DNA of 64,000 nt from Paraflavitalea pollutisoli (GTDB lineage Bacteria; Bacteroidota; Bacteroidia; Chitinophagales; Chitinophagaceae). The stretch lies in contig NZ_JARKMX010000001.1 of assembly GCF_029360705.1 (NCBI RefSeq), positions 992,001 through 1,056,000 on the forward strand, written 5' to 3'. Below the pieces are notes generated by a model that saw nothing but the letters and a program-made list of their open reading frames with translations, was not told the DNA's origin and ran no database searches. Numbering within the stretch: the stretch's first letter is position 1; every line of letters begins with the position of its first letter. Positions 1-7,377 of the stretch are shown here, piece after piece. The position numbers were made by a program, and so were the translations under genes.

Positions 1-1103
1 AGAAGTACATAGACTTTGCGGCCACCCATGGTATCGATGCGGTACTGGTAGAAGGATGGAATACCGGTTGGGAAGATTGGTTTGGTAACTGGAAAGAAAA
101 CGTGTTCTCCTTCACAACCCCTTATCCGGATTACGATGTGCGCGAAATTACCCGTTACGCGGCTTCCAAAGGGGTGTCTATGATCATGCACAATGAAACC
201 TCCGGTTCGGCAACGGACTACGAGCGTCAACTGGATACGGCCTACCGGTTCATGAACCTGTTTGGATTTCCTTCGGTAAAGACCGGTTATGTAGGCAAGA
301 TCATCCCACGTGGCGAGCACCACGATGGACAGTGGATGGTATACCATTACGAGCGGGTAGCCCGCAAGGCAGCCGATCACCAGGTGTCCATCGATGTACA
401 CGAGCCGATGCGCCCTACCGGGCAGCACCGTACCTGGCCCAACTGGATGGCCAGCGAGGCAGGCCGGGGCAATGAATACAATGCATTCAGTATAGGCAGT
501 CCGCCCGAGCATGAGACCATTCTGCCGTTTACCCGTATGATGGGTGGGCCGATGGATTTTACGCCCGGCATCTTTAAGATGAAAGGGTATGCTTCCTATG
601 CGCCGGACAGGCAGATGCACAGCACATTGGCGAAGCAGCTGGCCCTGTACGTGACCATTTATAGCCCTGTGCAGATGGCAGCAGATTTGCCGGAAAACTA
701 CGAGGCCAAGCCCGATGCCTTTCAGTTCATCAAAGACGTGGCGGTCGATTGGGACGATACGAAGATCATCGAAGCGGAGCCGGGAGATTATATTACGATT
801 GCCCGCAAAGCAAAAGGCAAAGCCGACTGGTATTTGGGAGCGATCACGGATGAGAACGCTAGAACAGCGGTAACACCGCTTGACTTTCTCGACAAAGGGC
901 AAATGTATGTAGCGGTGATCTATGGGGATGCGCCCGATGCCGATTGGAAGAACAATCCCGAAGCGTACCGGATCGAGCGGTGGCTGGTGAACAGCAGCAC
1001 GGTGCTGAAATTGAAGCAGGCGCCGGGTGGGGGAGCAGCGGTGCAGCTGAAGCCCGCGACAGCCGCTGAATTGAAAACCTTGAAAAAGTATGTGTCAAAA
1101 TAA
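1..1103 (+). CDS. Glycoside hydrolase family 97 (SusB-like alpha-glucosidase), 3' part
   Basis: Only the C-terminal part lies in the window; the reading frame is open from base 3, so the start is upstream. Visible are the GH97 stretch with HNETSG, then VHEPMRPTG, RTWPNWM and the EAGRGNEYNAF block, followed by a beta-sandwich C-terminal domain ending KKYVSK. GH97 enzymes are periplasmic exo-acting alpha-glucosidases or alpha-galactosidases of Bacteroidota. The glutamate in the HEPMRPTG block resembles the inverting, SusB-like alpha-glucosidase branch rather than the retaining alpha-galactosidase branch; this is inferred from family memory and not aligned. It converges with the minus-strand ATP-grasp cassette. 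No sign of breakage in the visible part. Confidence 0.88.
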   Translation, partial: KYIDFAATHGIDAVLVEGWNTGWEDWFGNWKENVFSFTTPYPDYDVREITRYAASKGVSMIMHNETSGSATDYERQLDTAYRFMNLFGFPSVKTGYVGKIIPRGEHHDGQWMVYHYERVARKAADHQVSIDVHEPMRPTGQHRTWPNWMASEAGRGNEYNAFSIGSPPEHETILPFTRMMGGPMDFTPGIFKMKGYASYAPDRQMHSTLAKQLALYVTIYSPVQMAADLPENYEAKPDAFQFIKDVAVDWDDTKIIEAEPGDYITIARKAKGKADWYLGAITDENARTAVTPLDFLDKGQMYVAVIYGDAPDADWKNNPEAYRIERWLVNSSTVLKLKQAPGGGAAVQLKPATAAELKTLKKYVSK

Positions 1104-1107
1104 TTGC

Positions 1108-1208
1108 ATGACCGCAGGGACGTGGAAAAACTATAGGAATAATAATGTGTAAGCTTTTCCGCCCGAACGTTCTCGTTGCTCAGGGCGCGTTCTACGTCCT
1201 GCGGTCAT
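1108..1208. repeat. Long-spaced inverted repeat between GH97 and the ATP-grasp cassette
   Basis: The arm ATGACCGCAGGGACGT at 1108-1123 faces ACGTCCTGCGGTCAT at 1194-1208, complementary apart from one extra G in the left arm. The 70-base interior is itself structured: it holds the palindrome GAACGTTC and CGCCC/GGGCG elements. It lies between two convergent genes and could fold as a transcription barrier, but the right arm also provides the last codons and stop of the 45-codon ORF at 1192-1329. It could equally be a REP-like or miniature mobile sequence. Confidence 0.6.
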
Positions 1209-1329
1209 AATTTTTTCCAACCCCATCGCACCAAAAGCCGCGCGTATCTTCAGTAGGATGTTCACGCAATGTTTCGTTGATGGCCTTCTCCAGGTCGAGA
1301 CAAAAATCTAATGTTATTAAATCAATCAT
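1192..1329 (-). CDS. Small ORF (45 aa) immediately downstream of the ATP-grasp gene
   Basis: Reads MIDLITLDFCLDLEKAI, then a hydrophilic helix-like stretch, FWCDGVGKNYDRRT and stop. It starts 5 bases after the stop of the ATP-grasp gene on the same strand, so translational coupling is plausible. The composition (amphipathic start, GFWCDGV motif) looks protein-like rather than random. Its last five codons and stop fall inside the inverted repeat at 1108-1208, so the C-terminus may have been replaced by repeat sequence. Function unknown; it could be a partner or peptide substrate of the ATP-grasp enzyme, but nothing here proves that. Confidence 0.5.
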   Translation of the reverse strand: MIDLITLDFCLDLEKAINETLREHPTEDTRGFWCDGVGKNYDRRT

Positions 1330-1334
1330 GTAGT

Positions 1335-2054
1335 CTACTCTTTATTAACGGTTGCCTCAATAATACAGTCGATCACATTGGATGCTTTACAGTGATTGAG
1401 TCCTGCGCCCCAGCAGGCGTTGAACTCCAATACAAACCAGCCGCGAGTTGAACAATAGGCCAGATCGATGACGACCACCGCCGGTAACTGTTGGCTGTTC
1501 TTTTTCAGGAACGCCGCAAGAAATAAACTGGCTTCAGCAAGGTCGGCCTCGCCTTCATACAATGCCAGGTCCTTGATGGTTCCTTCCCGCACATAGCTCC
1601 TGGCTTCCGCAACAATATCATCGACTACTTCCGACACCAATACTTCTTCTGTCGACTGCAATCCATTGGTGGCGGCAGCGAATGCTGCGTGGTCTGCGAA
1701 AACACCGGCCAGGAATAATTTCGGAATGACTGGCTTGGCAAATACCGGAAAGGAAATATTACCAGCCTCTGCGATTTGGGTTAATGTGATCTTTCTTTTG
1801 GTCCATTCCTGGTCGAGCCGGGCAATTAACGTGTCGTCGGGAGAGAGGAGGTCGACATCATAGATCTGCGCCAGTACCAACGCAAAGGTCTGGTTACCAT
1901 ATAGGGCAATCGATCTGCCGGTCAGTTCCTCGTCTCTGATCCAGTATTTGCCCAGTCTTTTCACGGCACCACCGGCAGCTGTCCAGACGGCTAGCACTTC
2001 TTCAAATTCGATATCCGTTTTCTCCGGGATGACAAGTATTCTATTGGTGTTCAT
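1335..2054 (-). CDS. R2K-clade ATP-grasp enzyme (DUF4343/R2K_3-like)
   Basis: A 239-residue protein with an N-terminal pre-ATP-grasp-like half and an ATP-grasp C-terminal half. The nucleotide-binding strand reads FPVFAKPVIPKLF with lysines K107 and K112. The metal-binding strand reads FVLEFNACWGAGLN with E210 and N212, and D197 lies in VVVIDLAY. This pattern matches the R2K clade of ATP-grasp proteins, to which eukaryotic CDC123 belongs and for which protein-modifying ligase activity has been proposed. ATP-grasp enzymes join a carboxylate to an amine or thiol through an acylphosphate; the substrate here is unknown. The ATG overlaps the stop of a frameshifted upstream reading frame (TAATG), and a 45-codon ORF follows 5 bases after its stop, so the three form a tight minus-strand cassette. 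Confidence 0.8.
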   Translation of the reverse strand: MNTNRILVIPEKTDIEFEEVLAVWTAAGGAVKRLGKYWIRDEELTGRSIALYGNQTFALVLAQIYDVDLLSPDDTLIARLDQEWTKRKITLTQIAEAGNISFPVFAKPVIPKLFLAGVFADHAAFAAATNGLQSTEEVLVSEVVDDIVAEARSYVREGTIKDLALYEGEADLAEASLFLAAFLKKNSQQLPAVVVIDLAYCSTRGWFVLEFNACWGAGLNHCKASNVIDCIIEATVNKE

Positions 2055-2145
2055 TATTTCCAGTAATAGATATGTTTAATAGTAGCGAGGTAATACCCCA
2101 TATGCCCTTTACGAGTCGTATCGACAAGCCCCCGATCGTGATCTC

Positions 2146-2490
2146 CTATCCCACCAAACCATTGCGGATGGAATCGCTGAGCATGGCCAGCAGGTCGGGT
2201 TGCTCATCGATCCAGAAGGCGCCTTCGGGCTCATTGGTCAGCCAGTTGGTGTTATTGATGCTTACATACTCTGCTGGGGCCTGGTCTTGATGATTGTCAT
2301 GCAAGGTGGGTTTAGGGAAATGATCCGGGTACTCAATATAAGGCATACCCCAGTGCCATCCTACAAGCTGCATGAATTTTTCCCGCCAGATCGCCAGATC
2401 ATTGTCCAACTGTTTTCCGGTTAAATACACTCCGTATCTGGGGGCTAAGGCTTCTTCAAAGAGCCATTCTGCCCTAATCAGGCCAGTCAC
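2146..2490 (-). CDS. Hypothetical protein, apparently frameshifted, upstream partner of the ATP-grasp gene
   Basis: Open from a GTG at 2490 (the only plausible start; an in-frame stop lies 11 codons upstream) to a TAG at 2146. Visible are RAEWLFEEALAPRYGVYL and a tryptophan-rich middle (VGWHWGMPYIEYPDHF); no known domain is recognised. After the TAG, the frame one base back continues with coding-like sequence (GDHDRGLVDTTRKGHMGYY, then LATIKHIYYWK). That frame stops at 2054-2056 in a TAATG overlap with the ATP-grasp ATG, so the ancestral gene probably ran to 2054 (about 145 residues) and has lost one base near 2150. Function unknown; the coupling suggests it worked with the ATP-grasp enzyme. 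Confidence 0.55.
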   Translation of the reverse strand: MTGLIRAEWLFEEALAPRYGVYLTGKQLDNDLAIWREKFMQLVGWHWGMPYIEYPDHFPKPTLHDNHQDQAPAEYVSINNTNWLTNEPEGAFWIDEQPDLLAMLSDSIRNGLVG

Positions 2491-2542
2491 TGGCGTGTTT
2501 TTAATGCCTGTAAGCGGTCTTTAGCTCCTCTATAGCACCTCC

Positions 2543-2653
2543 CATCCTAGGGTCATCCTAGGGTTATCCTAGGGTTGTCCTAGGGTATTCCTTGGGTCTT
2601 AACCCTGAGATGACCCTGAGAACACCCTGGTAATACCCACACCAGACCCTGGG
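2543..2653. repeat. 11-bp-phased dyad-symmetric repeat array
   Basis: Five units containing CCTAGG (CCTTGG in the last) begin at 2546, 2557, 2568, 2579 and 2590, an exact 11-base period. They are followed by five opposite-facing ACCC units at 2602, 2613, 2624, 2635 and 2646, again exactly 11 bases apart. The GGGT and ACCC cores are mirror-placed around 2599.5, so the whole block is one large imperfect inverted repeat with helical phasing. It lies 53 bases upstream of the GTG of the minus-strand cassette and far upstream of the plus-strand cupin gene. Function unknown: a multi-site protein-binding platform or a long RNA hairpin are the obvious possibilities. Confidence 0.8.
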
Positions 2654-2776
2654 AAGGGAGGTTTCATCGACTACCTATACCGGCGGAAGAAAAGAGCACC
2701 AGGGAGCGCTAGTCCATTCCCGCCAGCTCTGGATAGGTTCCTGGTAAGCAGGGGCGACACACCAACGCACAAGCGC

Positions 2777-2821
2777 GGATACAGCACCTCTATATAGGGA
2801 CGCTGTATCTGTGCTGTATCC
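2777..2821. repeat. GATACAGC/GCTGTATC repeat cluster
   Basis: A perfect 11-base inverted pair, GGATACAGCAC at 2777-2787 and GTGCTGTATCC at 2811-2821. An extra direct copy of GCTGTATC lies at 2802-2809, exactly 11 bases before the one at 2813-2820. The remainder of the 535-base gene-free stretch 2491-3025 shows the phased array at 2543-2653 and no recognisable gene. The cluster lies about 205 bases upstream of the cupin gene and could be a regulatory site or another structured repeat. Confidence 0.55.
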
Positions 2822-3025
2822 CCATAAACACATACATTATCAATACATTAGGAGTAGAACGGGCAATCAGGAAAAGCCTAAGCCCATAGTAGTAGTGAAA
2901 GGCTGATAATCAATTGTTTAAGCGGCAGAAGCTGATTTGTTCCCGGTAGTTTAGGCGGAATTCTATTTTGCACAACCAGTTAATTGGTGCAATATTGGGT
3001 TTCGATCCATTCAATCAACACCATT

Positions 3026-3364
3026 ATGGCGCAAAGCAAGGAGTTTCAGTTTGAGCAGGAAGTACCCTGGGAAGATCTCGGCAATGGCATCCAGCGACAG
3101 GTTTTTGGGTACGACGATTCAATCATGCTGGTGAAAGCGAAATTTGAAAAAGGCGCCATTGGCTCCCTGCATGAGCACCACCATGTACAAGTGACTTATG
3201 TGGACAGTGGCGTGTTTGAAATGACCATTGGCGATGAAAAAAAGATCATCCGTAAAGGTGATGGCTATTACGTCCCCCCACATGTAATACACGGCTGTGT
3301 GTGCCTGGAGCCTGGTATGCTCATCGATGCCTTCAGTCCACTGCGTGAGGATTTTTTAAAATGA
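3026..3364 (+). CDS. KdgF-like cupin protein
   Basis: A 112-residue single-domain cupin. Metal-binding positions are visible as H49, H51 and Q55 in LHEHHHVQV and H89 in PPHVIHG, followed by DAFSPLREDFL at the C-terminus, a pattern shared with KdgF. KdgF converts 4,5-unsaturated galacturonate or uronate monomers, released by pectin lyases and GH105-type hydrolases, to 5-keto-4-deoxyuronate in the cytoplasm. No signal peptide. I start at the ATG at 3026; an upstream in-frame start at 2984 adds only an uncharacteristic leader. A pectin role agrees with the GH105 and GH28 genes further along, although they are over 40 kb away. Other small cupins share this fold, so the exact reaction is inferred. 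Confidence 0.75.
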   Translation: MAQSKEFQFEQEVPWEDLGNGIQRQVFGYDDSIMLVKAKFEKGAIGSLHEHHHVQVTYVDSGVFEMTIGDEKKIIRKGDGYYVPPHVIHGCVCLEPGMLIDAFSPLREDFLK

Positions 3365-3481
3365 TCGAAGGCTGTCCCGTTTATCCCGGAATGCTCAAAA
3401 CGCAGTAAGCTATCTTACCCTAGTAATCAACAAAAGCCACTAATCACCGCAAATAGTGCAGAATTTTCGTTTCCCGGTAGG

Positions 3482-4375
3482 ATGCCTGGTAGAAAAAATG
3501 GTACATTGAGTGTGTACCAATCAATGGCAACAACCTGGGATACTATGGCCGGAACTATTTTTCAACCGTTGGATATTGTGACGTATGAAACGGACCAGCC
3601 CGGTACCGCAGACCTTGACAAGGATTATGTCGGACTGGTCTTTGTGGAGGCCGGACAGGGAGCGCGCACCTGGAATAATGAAACCATTGCTTTCCAAACC
3701 GGCGATCTGTTCATGCACCATCCAGATGCCAACAACTGCATCGTTCCGGAGCCCGGCAGCCGGCTGCATGTGATCAAGTTTCGCCAGTTATTGACCGAAG
3801 CAGGCAATCATCCGCATGTATTGTCTTTTACCGAGGAACAATTCCGTAAACTGGAATTTATCCTTTACAGCGGGCAGGAACATCAACCCTCACTCATCCA
3901 CCTGCAGAGCGATAAAGTGTCCGTCTTTGCCTTGTTCAATGTACTGCTTACCGAAGCCACTCATCGCCGTTCTTACGCAGACAGCAATATTACCCTCTGC
4001 GTATTGGCCCTGCTCAACATGGCGGCACGTAATATTCTCGAAAGCAGCTATGTGCAGGCCATGCACCCGCTGGCCATCACCCACGATGTGCTGCACTACA
4101 TCAACTACCATATTTATGAACCCTGGCGCTTGTCGGTGCAGCACCTGGCAGGTGAGTTCAATATAGAGGTCGCTGCGTTTCCCGATTATTTCCGGCAACA
4201 GTATTCCGTACCGCTCGATCAATACATACTCCGCTACAAGATACGGCTGGCCGATACCCGGCTGCGCTACACCAAAATACCACTGGCATCGATTGCGGCC
4301 GACCTGCACTTCGACAGTGAAGACGAATTGGTAACCCATTACAAGTCCATTGAAGGCCAATGGCCGCCACGGTAG
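3482..4375 (+). CDS. AraC-family transcriptional regulator
   Basis: A protein of 297 residues with a cupin-like N-terminal sensing half (around residues 30-110, with GDLFMHHPDANNC) and a helical C-terminal half from about residue 190. The C-terminal half fits two AraC-type helix-turn-helix units: LSVQHLAGEFNIEVAAFPDYF then IRLADTRLRYTKIPLASIA and ADLHFDSEDELVTHYK. The second unit is normal, but the recognition region is degenerate and the chain ends soon after. The ATG at 3482 is used; the internal ATG at 3524 is an alternative. It follows the cupin gene by 117 bases and probably controls nearby genes; the ligand is unknown. Confidence 0.75.
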   Translation: MPGRKNGTLSVYQSMATTWDTMAGTIFQPLDIVTYETDQPGTADLDKDYVGLVFVEAGQGARTWNNETIAFQTGDLFMHHPDANNCIVPEPGSRLHVIKFRQLLTEAGNHPHVLSFTEEQFRKLEFILYSGQEHQPSLIHLQSDKVSVFALFNVLLTEATHRRSYADSNITLCVLALLNMAARNILESSYVQAMHPLAITHDVLHYINYHIYEPWRLSVQHLAGEFNIEVAAFPDYFRQQYSVPLDQYILRYKIRLADTRLRYTKIPLASIAADLHFDSEDELVTHYKSIEGQWPPR

Positions 4376-4619
4376 CTGGCTGATGCAGTTTCCCGCCATT
4401 ATTGTGTTCCTGCATAAGTGATAACCCGTAGGTATAGTGCACGGTCAATCGAAGCTGGTTCGATCTTGCCAATATGCTATTAAAACAAGCTAAAATGGGT
4501 AAACGCTGTACAAGATTGACGTACTACATTTAAGTGTATTGTTGACAATTATGTAATCCGCCCCCGCTATCCTCCCTGTGGCAACTGATCACATCGATTA
4601 ACCTTAAATACTTGTTCGT

Positions 4620-7274
4620 ATGAGAAAAGCCTTACTCACAGCCTGCTGTGTGTTGAGTACTATTGTATTGCTCGCACAGAAAGCAATTTTTATTCCCTCC
4701 GAGTTCAGCAGCGCACCGCTCAACACCTGGTCTTACAGCAAATCCTATCAGTCGGCCAATTTCATTATTTTCTGGGGCAATGTGGTGGGTACCAATCCTG
4801 CTACCTATTCCGATGCCAACCTGCGATTCACCCCACAATCAGTGGCCGATACCCTGGAGAAGATCTACACCAAATTTGTGACCCAACTGCAGTTTTGTTC
4901 CGATGCGGCCACCAAGAAGCTGGGACAATATAAACTCATTGTGGTGATGAACGATACCTGGGGCAGTGGCGGCCCTTCTGGCTGGGCCTTTGGCGGCTCC
5001 TATGGCAACACCATCGGCGCCATGTGGGTACATCCCAATGCAACCCGCGACGGTTCGGTGATCAGTCATGAACTCACCCATTCCCTGCAGGGCATGATCA
5101 GCATCCAGGAAAACACCGTAGGTGGTGGCTACCAGGGCTGGGAGCCGGCTGGTTTTTTCTGGGAAGCACATGCCAATTACATGCGTACGCAGATGTATAC
5201 CCGTTTTGCAGGCGATGACCTGCCCCGCTGGTGGGCTACCCAGCATTTCCACCTGAGCTCTACCCGTCACCACTATGGTACCTTCAAATGGCTGTACCGC
5301 ATCCAGGATACCGATGGCTTCAACATGATATCCCGCCTCTGGAAAGAATCGGTGGCCAACGAGCATCCCGTGATCACGTACAGGCGCCTCAAGGGTTGGA
5401 CGCAGACGCAGCTGAACGATTTCATGTTCGATTATGCGAAGCGGGAGGTCACCTACGATTATACCAGCAATGGGGTAGGGGCCATCATGCGGACCGAGTA
5501 CAACCGGGTGAAAGCACAGGAACCCCGGTACCTCTGGCGCCGCTTCACCATCCTGAAGCAAATCAATGCCGCCAACGGCCGGTATGTGGTGCCGGATGCC
5601 TTTGCGCCGCAGGATTACGGATACAATATCATTCCGCTGCATACCTCCTGCAGCACCCGCAATGTGACGGTGAAGTTCAAAGGACATCCCGAAGTGAATG
5701 CCACCGCCGGATGGCGCTATGGTTTCGTTGCCGTGAAAGCAGACGGTACCGTATCCCGTTACAGCACGGTCAGTAACGCCAACGAAAGCCAGGTCAGCTT
5801 TCAGCTGAACACCGATGAAACGGAGCTGTATTTCGTCGTGCTGGGCGCACCCACCACCCATACGTCCTACGTATGGGAACCTGGCTGGCCCAAGATTAAA
5901 CGCTATCCCTACGAACTGCGAATCGCCAATGCAGTGCCCGAAGGATACCAGGCCAATTTCAGGTCGCAGTACAAAACCAGCGGTGCCCCGCACAGCAACG
6001 GTGGTGGCTGGGTAGCCAGCACGGCCACAGTAGCCTCCACGGCTTATGTAGGTCCGCAGGCGATTGTGCTGGGAAGCTCGAATATCTCGGGTACTGCCCG
6101 CGTGGAAGGCACGGCCTGGGTGCAAAATGCCACCCTGCAAAACAGTGTGGTGGTGAGCGGTAACGCCAACATCTTCGGCGGTACTTACTCCGGTACCGTG
6201 CAGGTGACTGATAACGCAGTATTAAATTCCTGCAGCATGTCGGGCAATGCACAAGCCAAAGGCAATGCGCTCAACTGGAATGCCACCTTTGGCAACAATG
6301 TGATCGTGGGCGGTGATGTAGAGATGGGCAGCTGTAGTACGGCGGGCGTATACCTGCAGGTGCCACATGGCAACAATGGGCGGGCTGCCTGCGATGGCAA
6401 AGGTGCCAGCGACGCTTCGAACGTAGATGTCAATACCGCCTATACTCAATTTACGGATGTACAGATGGCCTTTACCGGCACTGTTACCTGTTCGGGTGGT
6501 ACGGGGTCTACGCCACCCATTGCCGGCAATACCTATCGCATCATAGCACGGCACAGTAGCAAGAGCTTCTGTATCCGGAATATCTCCACGGCAGATGCGG
6601 CAAGGTTGATACAATATACTTACCAGAGCGGCACGCACCAGCAGTTTAAAGTAGAGGCTTCCGGTACCTATTATCGTCTTACACCGATGCATGTGACCAC
6701 CAAGGCGCTCGACGTCAACAGCAACTCGACGGCCGACGGTGCCAATATCATTCAATATGCCTGGTCGGGTGCCAATAACCAGCAATGGAGTTTTGTAGAT
6801 GTCGGCGGTGGCTATTTCCAGATACAGTCCAGGTCGAGTGGTAAGTGTATGGGGGTAGATGGCAGCAGTGTGTCCGATGATGCCGAGTTGAAGCAGTACA
6901 CCTGCAACACGAGCGCGCAGAACCAGCACTTCACTTTCGAGCAGGTGACTGGTACCTTGATGCTGACAGGCGACGGCACCAGTACGGCTACCATTACCGG
7001 CGATATCGCCTCCGCGCAACGGCCTTCTCTCCTGGTTTATCCCAATCCCGTACGAACTGCCTTTACAGTCAAGCTGGATGGGTTTGACAATGACCGCTCG
7101 CTGACCCTGTCGATATTCGATGTATCCCTGGGCCGTGAATTGTACCGGCAACAGGTGGCCAATAAGAAGCTGGTGACCTTGGATGCGCGTACCCTGCATT
7201 TGCCAGCCGGTACGTATGTGTTGAAAGTGACAGGTGATCAGCAGACGTTGACACGTAAGATCGTAGTTGACTGA
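4620..7274 (+). CDS. Secreted Svx/AvrXca-type zinc metallopeptidase with lectin and T9SS domains
   Basis: An 884-residue secreted protein. Residues 1-19 form a signal peptide. A metallopeptidase domain of the Svx/AvrXca (DUF6055) type follows, with the zinc motif HELTH at 150-154 and a likely third ligand in FWEAHAN near 182-184. Residues about 455-570 are imperfect hexapeptide repeats (VASTATV, AYVGPQAIV, NISGTARV, TAWVQNATL) typical of a left-handed beta-helix. Residues about 635-775 form a ricin-type beta-trefoil with three QxW-like repeats (QQFKV, QQWSF, QHFTF). The last 80 residues are a type A sorting domain for type IX secretion (VYPNPV, LPAGTYVLKV). Svx and AvrXca are secreted proteins of plant-associated bacteria; the substrate here is unknown but cell-wall glycoproteins fit the lectin and the neighbouring GH127 gene. 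Confidence 0.87.
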   Translation: MRKALLTACCVLSTIVLLAQKAIFIPSEFSSAPLNTWSYSKSYQSANFIIFWGNVVGTNPATYSDANLRFTPQSVADTLEKIYTKFVTQLQFCSDAATKKLGQYKLIVVMNDTWGSGGPSGWAFGGSYGNTIGAMWVHPNATRDGSVISHELTHSLQGMISIQENTVGGGYQGWEPAGFFWEAHANYMRTQMYTRFAGDDLPRWWATQHFHLSSTRHHYGTFKWLYRIQDTDGFNMISRLWKESVANEHPVITYRRLKGWTQTQLNDFMFDYAKREVTYDYTSNGVGAIMRTEYNRVKAQEPRYLWRRFTILKQINAANGRYVVPDAFAPQDYGYNIIPLHTSCSTRNVTVKFKGHPEVNATAGWRYGFVAVKADGTVSRYSTVSNANESQVSFQLNTDETELYFVVLGAPTTHTSYVWEPGWPKIKRYPYELRIANAVPEGYQANFRSQYKTSGAPHSNGGGWVASTATVASTAYVGPQAIVLGSSNISGTARVEGTAWVQNATLQNSVVVSGNANIFGGTYSGTVQVTDNAVLNSCSMSGNAQAKGNALNWNATFGNNVIVGGDVEMGSCSTAGVYLQVPHGNNGRAACDGKGASDASNVDVNTAYTQFTDVQMAFTGTVTCSGGTGSTPPIAGNTYRIIARHSSKSFCIRNISTADAARLIQYTYQSGTHQQFKVEASGTYYRLTPMHVTTKALDVNSNSTADGANIIQYAWSGANNQQWSFVDVGGGYFQIQSRSSGKCMGVDGSSVSDDAELKQYTCNTSAQNQHFTFEQVTGTLMLTGDGTSTATITGDIASAQRPSLLVYPNPVRTAFTVKLDGFDNDRSLTLSIFDVSLGRELYRQQVANKKLVTLDARTLHLPAGTYVLKVTGDQQTLTRKIVVD

Positions 7275-7308
7275 TAATGTCTCACTATTTACTGATTTTA
7301 ACCTATAC

Positions 7309-7340
7309 AGGCTGTCGGGTGACCGGCAGCCTTTGTTATT
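7309..7340 (+). terminator. Rho-independent terminator after the metallopeptidase gene
   Basis: The stem AGGCTGTCGG (7309-7318) pairs with CCGGCAGCCT (7323-7332), one G-T wobble, with a four-base loop and TTTGTTATT following. It separates the metallopeptidase gene from the GH127 gene. Confidence 0.7.
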
Positions 7341-7377
7341 GATTAATTGTTAAATTGCCACTTATAAGTTTACGCAC

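Noticed and set aside
2140-2165. Programmed ribosomal frameshift in the ATP-grasp partner
   Set aside because: No slippery heptamer of the X XXY YYZ type or downstream structure could be seen; a simple one-base loss is more likely.
2543-2653. CRISPR-like array
   Set aside because: The repeat unit is only 11 bases with no spacers of 25-40 bases, and its orientation flips in the middle; no cas gene is present.
4839-6140. 433-codon open frame on the minus strand inside the metallopeptidase gene
   Set aside because: It is an antisense shadow of a clear secreted protein with recognisable domains; it has no signal, motif or sensible composition.
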